Assembly: GCA_964242895.1 (NCBI GenBank)
Contig: CAXTBN010000099.1
Location: 1 to 6,913, forward strand
Direction: 5' to 3'
Length of the DNA stretch: 6,913 nucleotides
Origin: JASLDZ01 sp964242895
GTDB taxonomy: Bacteria > Pseudomonadota > Alphaproteobacteria > Caulobacterales > Caulobacteraceae
Shown one piece after another: positions 5,934 to 6,913 of the stretch (within the stretch, counting starts at the first letter, position 1; each line of letters begins with the position of its first letter). Below the pieces are notes generated by a model. That model searched no databases and was not told the DNA's origin. It saw only the letters and a program-made list of their open reading frames with translations. Position numbers and translations under genes: made by a program.

Positions 5934-6830
5934 ATGGACAGGCTCACCACGCTCGAGCTGTTCGTCCGCGTCGTCGAGCGGCGCAGCTTCACGGCGGCGG
6001 CGGCCGACCTCGGCGTCTCCCGACCGGCCGCCACCGAGGCGATCCAGCAGCTGGAGCGCCGGCTCGGCGTGCGCCTGCTGCGCCGAACCACCCGGCAGGT
6101 GGCGCCTACGCCTGAGGGCGAGGACTACCACCGCCGGAGCGTCGCCATCCTGGCCGAGCTGGAGGACGCCGACCGCGCCGCGGGCGGCGAGCTCAGCGGC
6201 CTCGTCCGCGCCGACGTGCCGGGCAACCTCGCGCGGACACTGCTGCTTCCCGAGCTGCCGGCCTTCCTCGCGCGCCACCCCTCCCTGATGGTGCACCTCG
6301 GCGAGAGCGAGCGCTACGTCGACCTGATGCGCGAGGGCGTCGACTGCGTGGTGCGCGCCGGCGAGACGCCCGACAGCGACCTGACGATCCGACGCCTGGG
6401 GGTGTTCGAGGAGGTGACGTGCGCCAGCCCGGCCTACCTGGCCGCGCACGGCGTGCCGGCCGGCCTCGCCGACCTCGCCGGGCACGTGATGGTGGGCTTC
6501 GTCTCGTCGCGCACGGGCGGCGTGCTGCCGCTGGAGTTCACGCGGGACGGCGAGGTCGTCGAGGTGACGCCGCCGGCGCGCGTCCTGGTCGCCGGCGCGG
6601 ACCTGAGCGTCGCCGCGGCCCGGCTGGGGCTCGGCCTGGTCCAGACGCCCCGGCGCCGCGTCGCCGAAGACCTCGCCGCGGGCGTGCTGGTCGAGGTGCT
6701 GCCGCAGCACCCGCCCACGCCGACGCCCATCTCCATCCTCTTCCCGCCCCACCGCCAGCTCTCGCCGCGCGTGCGCGTGTTCGTGGACTGGCTGGTGGGC
6801 CTGCTGGAGCCGAACCTGGCCGAGGCCTGA
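5934..6830 (+). CDS. LysR-family transcriptional regulator, CrgA-like subgroup
   Basis: This 298-aa protein has standard LysR length. The winged helix-turn-helix occupies about 1-60: MDRLTTLELFVRVVERRSFT, AAAADLGVSRPAATEAIQQL (21-40), then ERRLGVRLLRRTTRQVAPTPEG without a break. A linker helix follows (about 62-90), then the PBP2-type effector domain from about 88, starting LSGLVRADVPGNLARTLLLP, with LMREGVDCVVRAGETPDSDL (131-150) as the CrgA-like signature and FVDWLVGLLEPNL at the end. The ATG at 5934 was chosen because the LysR N-terminus begins there; GGAAGGG lies 11 nt upstream. A GTG at 5883 is in frame but would add an Arg-rich leader. It is divergent from the SDR gene, an arrangement in which LysR proteins commonly regulate the partner gene and themselves. 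The effector is unknown. Confidence 0.95.
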   Translation: MDRLTTLELFVRVVERRSFTAAAADLGVSRPAATEAIQQLERRLGVRLLRRTTRQVAPTPEGEDYHRRSVAILAELEDADRAAGGELSGLVRADVPGNLARTLLLPELPAFLARHPSLMVHLGESERYVDLMREGVDCVVRAGETPDSDLTIRRLGVFEEVTCASPAYLAAHGVPAGLADLAGHVMVGFVSSRTGGVLPLEFTRDGEVVEVTPPARVLVAGADLSVAAARLGLGLVQTPRRRVAEDLAAGVLVEVLPQHPPTPTPISILFPPHRQLSPRVRVFVDWLVGLLEPNLAEA

Positions 6831-6838
6831 GCCTCGGC
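6819..6838 (+). terminator. Perfect stem-loop over the LysR stop codon, possible terminator
   Basis: GCCGAGGC (6819-6826), loop CTGA (6827-6830) and GCCTCGGC (6831-6838) form a perfect 8-bp, 4-nt-loop hairpin. The TGA stop codon is in the loop. It is very GC-rich and compact, as terminator stems are, but no T-run follows, so it may instead protect the mRNA 3' end or act with Rho. Confidence 0.4.
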
Positions 6839-6913
6839 GCGGGAAGCGGGCCGGCGTGAAGGCGAGGTTGGTCGACCCGAAGCCCTCCCCGGCATGGTCG
6901 GCGGCGATGTCGC
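6839..6913. other. Unassigned right edge
   Basis: These last 75 bases hold no gene I can support. A rightward frame opens at GTG 6856 (beginning VKARLVDPKPSPAW), 9 nt after GGAAG, and runs off the edge. A leftward frame (DIAADHAGEGFGSTNLAF, read from 6911) also looks well-coded by its G/C third positions, but it stays open far into the LysR gene in antisense. Either could be the edge of a neighbour gene. The sequence beyond the edge would decide. Confidence 0.3.

Noticed and set aside
1..6913. New defence, CRISPR, phage or mobile system
   Set aside because: All six genes fit known families (TetR, HlyD, MFS, OEP, SDR, LysR), base composition is even throughout, and no repeat arrays, integrases or toxin-antitoxin-like small genes are visible.

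Overview
The window is very GC-rich coding DNA with almost uniformly G or C third codon positions, short intergenic gaps and two GTG starts. This fits a high-GC Proteobacterium. The NodT-type outer-membrane lipoprotein factor shows it is Gram-negative. A methylobacterial or related Hyphomicrobiales/Rhodospirillales alphaproteobacterium is my best guess, but that rests on general style, not on a marker gene. I see no tRNA, rRNA, CRISPR array, insertion sequence or prophage gene.

Left block (1 to 5045): a regulated three-part drug/solute efflux cassette. A TetR regulator of the CecR type (DUF1956-like C-terminal domain) is read leftwards from 710 and runs off the left edge. Divergent to it, after a 98-bp control region, is a tight three-gene operon: an EmrA-like HlyD membrane fusion protein (809-1981), an EmrB-like 14-helix DHA2 MFS pump (1978-3573) and a NodT-family outer-membrane efflux lipoprotein (3576-5045). 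The first two genes overlap by 4 bp and the last two are 2 bp apart, so all three are probably translationally coupled. Together they would move a substrate from the cytoplasm or inner membrane across both membranes, driven by proton exchange. The 98-bp region holds an exact TTGACA -35 box, an imperfect dyad between -35 and -10 that could be the repressor site, and a perfect 14-bp inverted repeat just before the EmrA-like start.

Right block (5046 to 6830): a classical SDR oxidoreductase read leftwards (5074-5835), convergent with the pump operon, and a divergent LysR regulator (5934-6830) of the CrgA-like subgroup. They share a 98-bp intergenic region with an interrupted dyad that could be the LysR site. 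The SDR has the Rossmann and Ser-Tyr-Lys motifs, but has His where most classical SDRs have the catalytic-tetrad Asn. LysR ends in a perfect stem-loop whose loop contains its stop codon. The last 83 bases cannot be assigned.

I do not see a clearly new system. The families are all known. The points most worth a second look are the control region at 711-808, the pairing of a CecR-type regulator with an MFS rather than an ABC pump, and the SDR His substitution.
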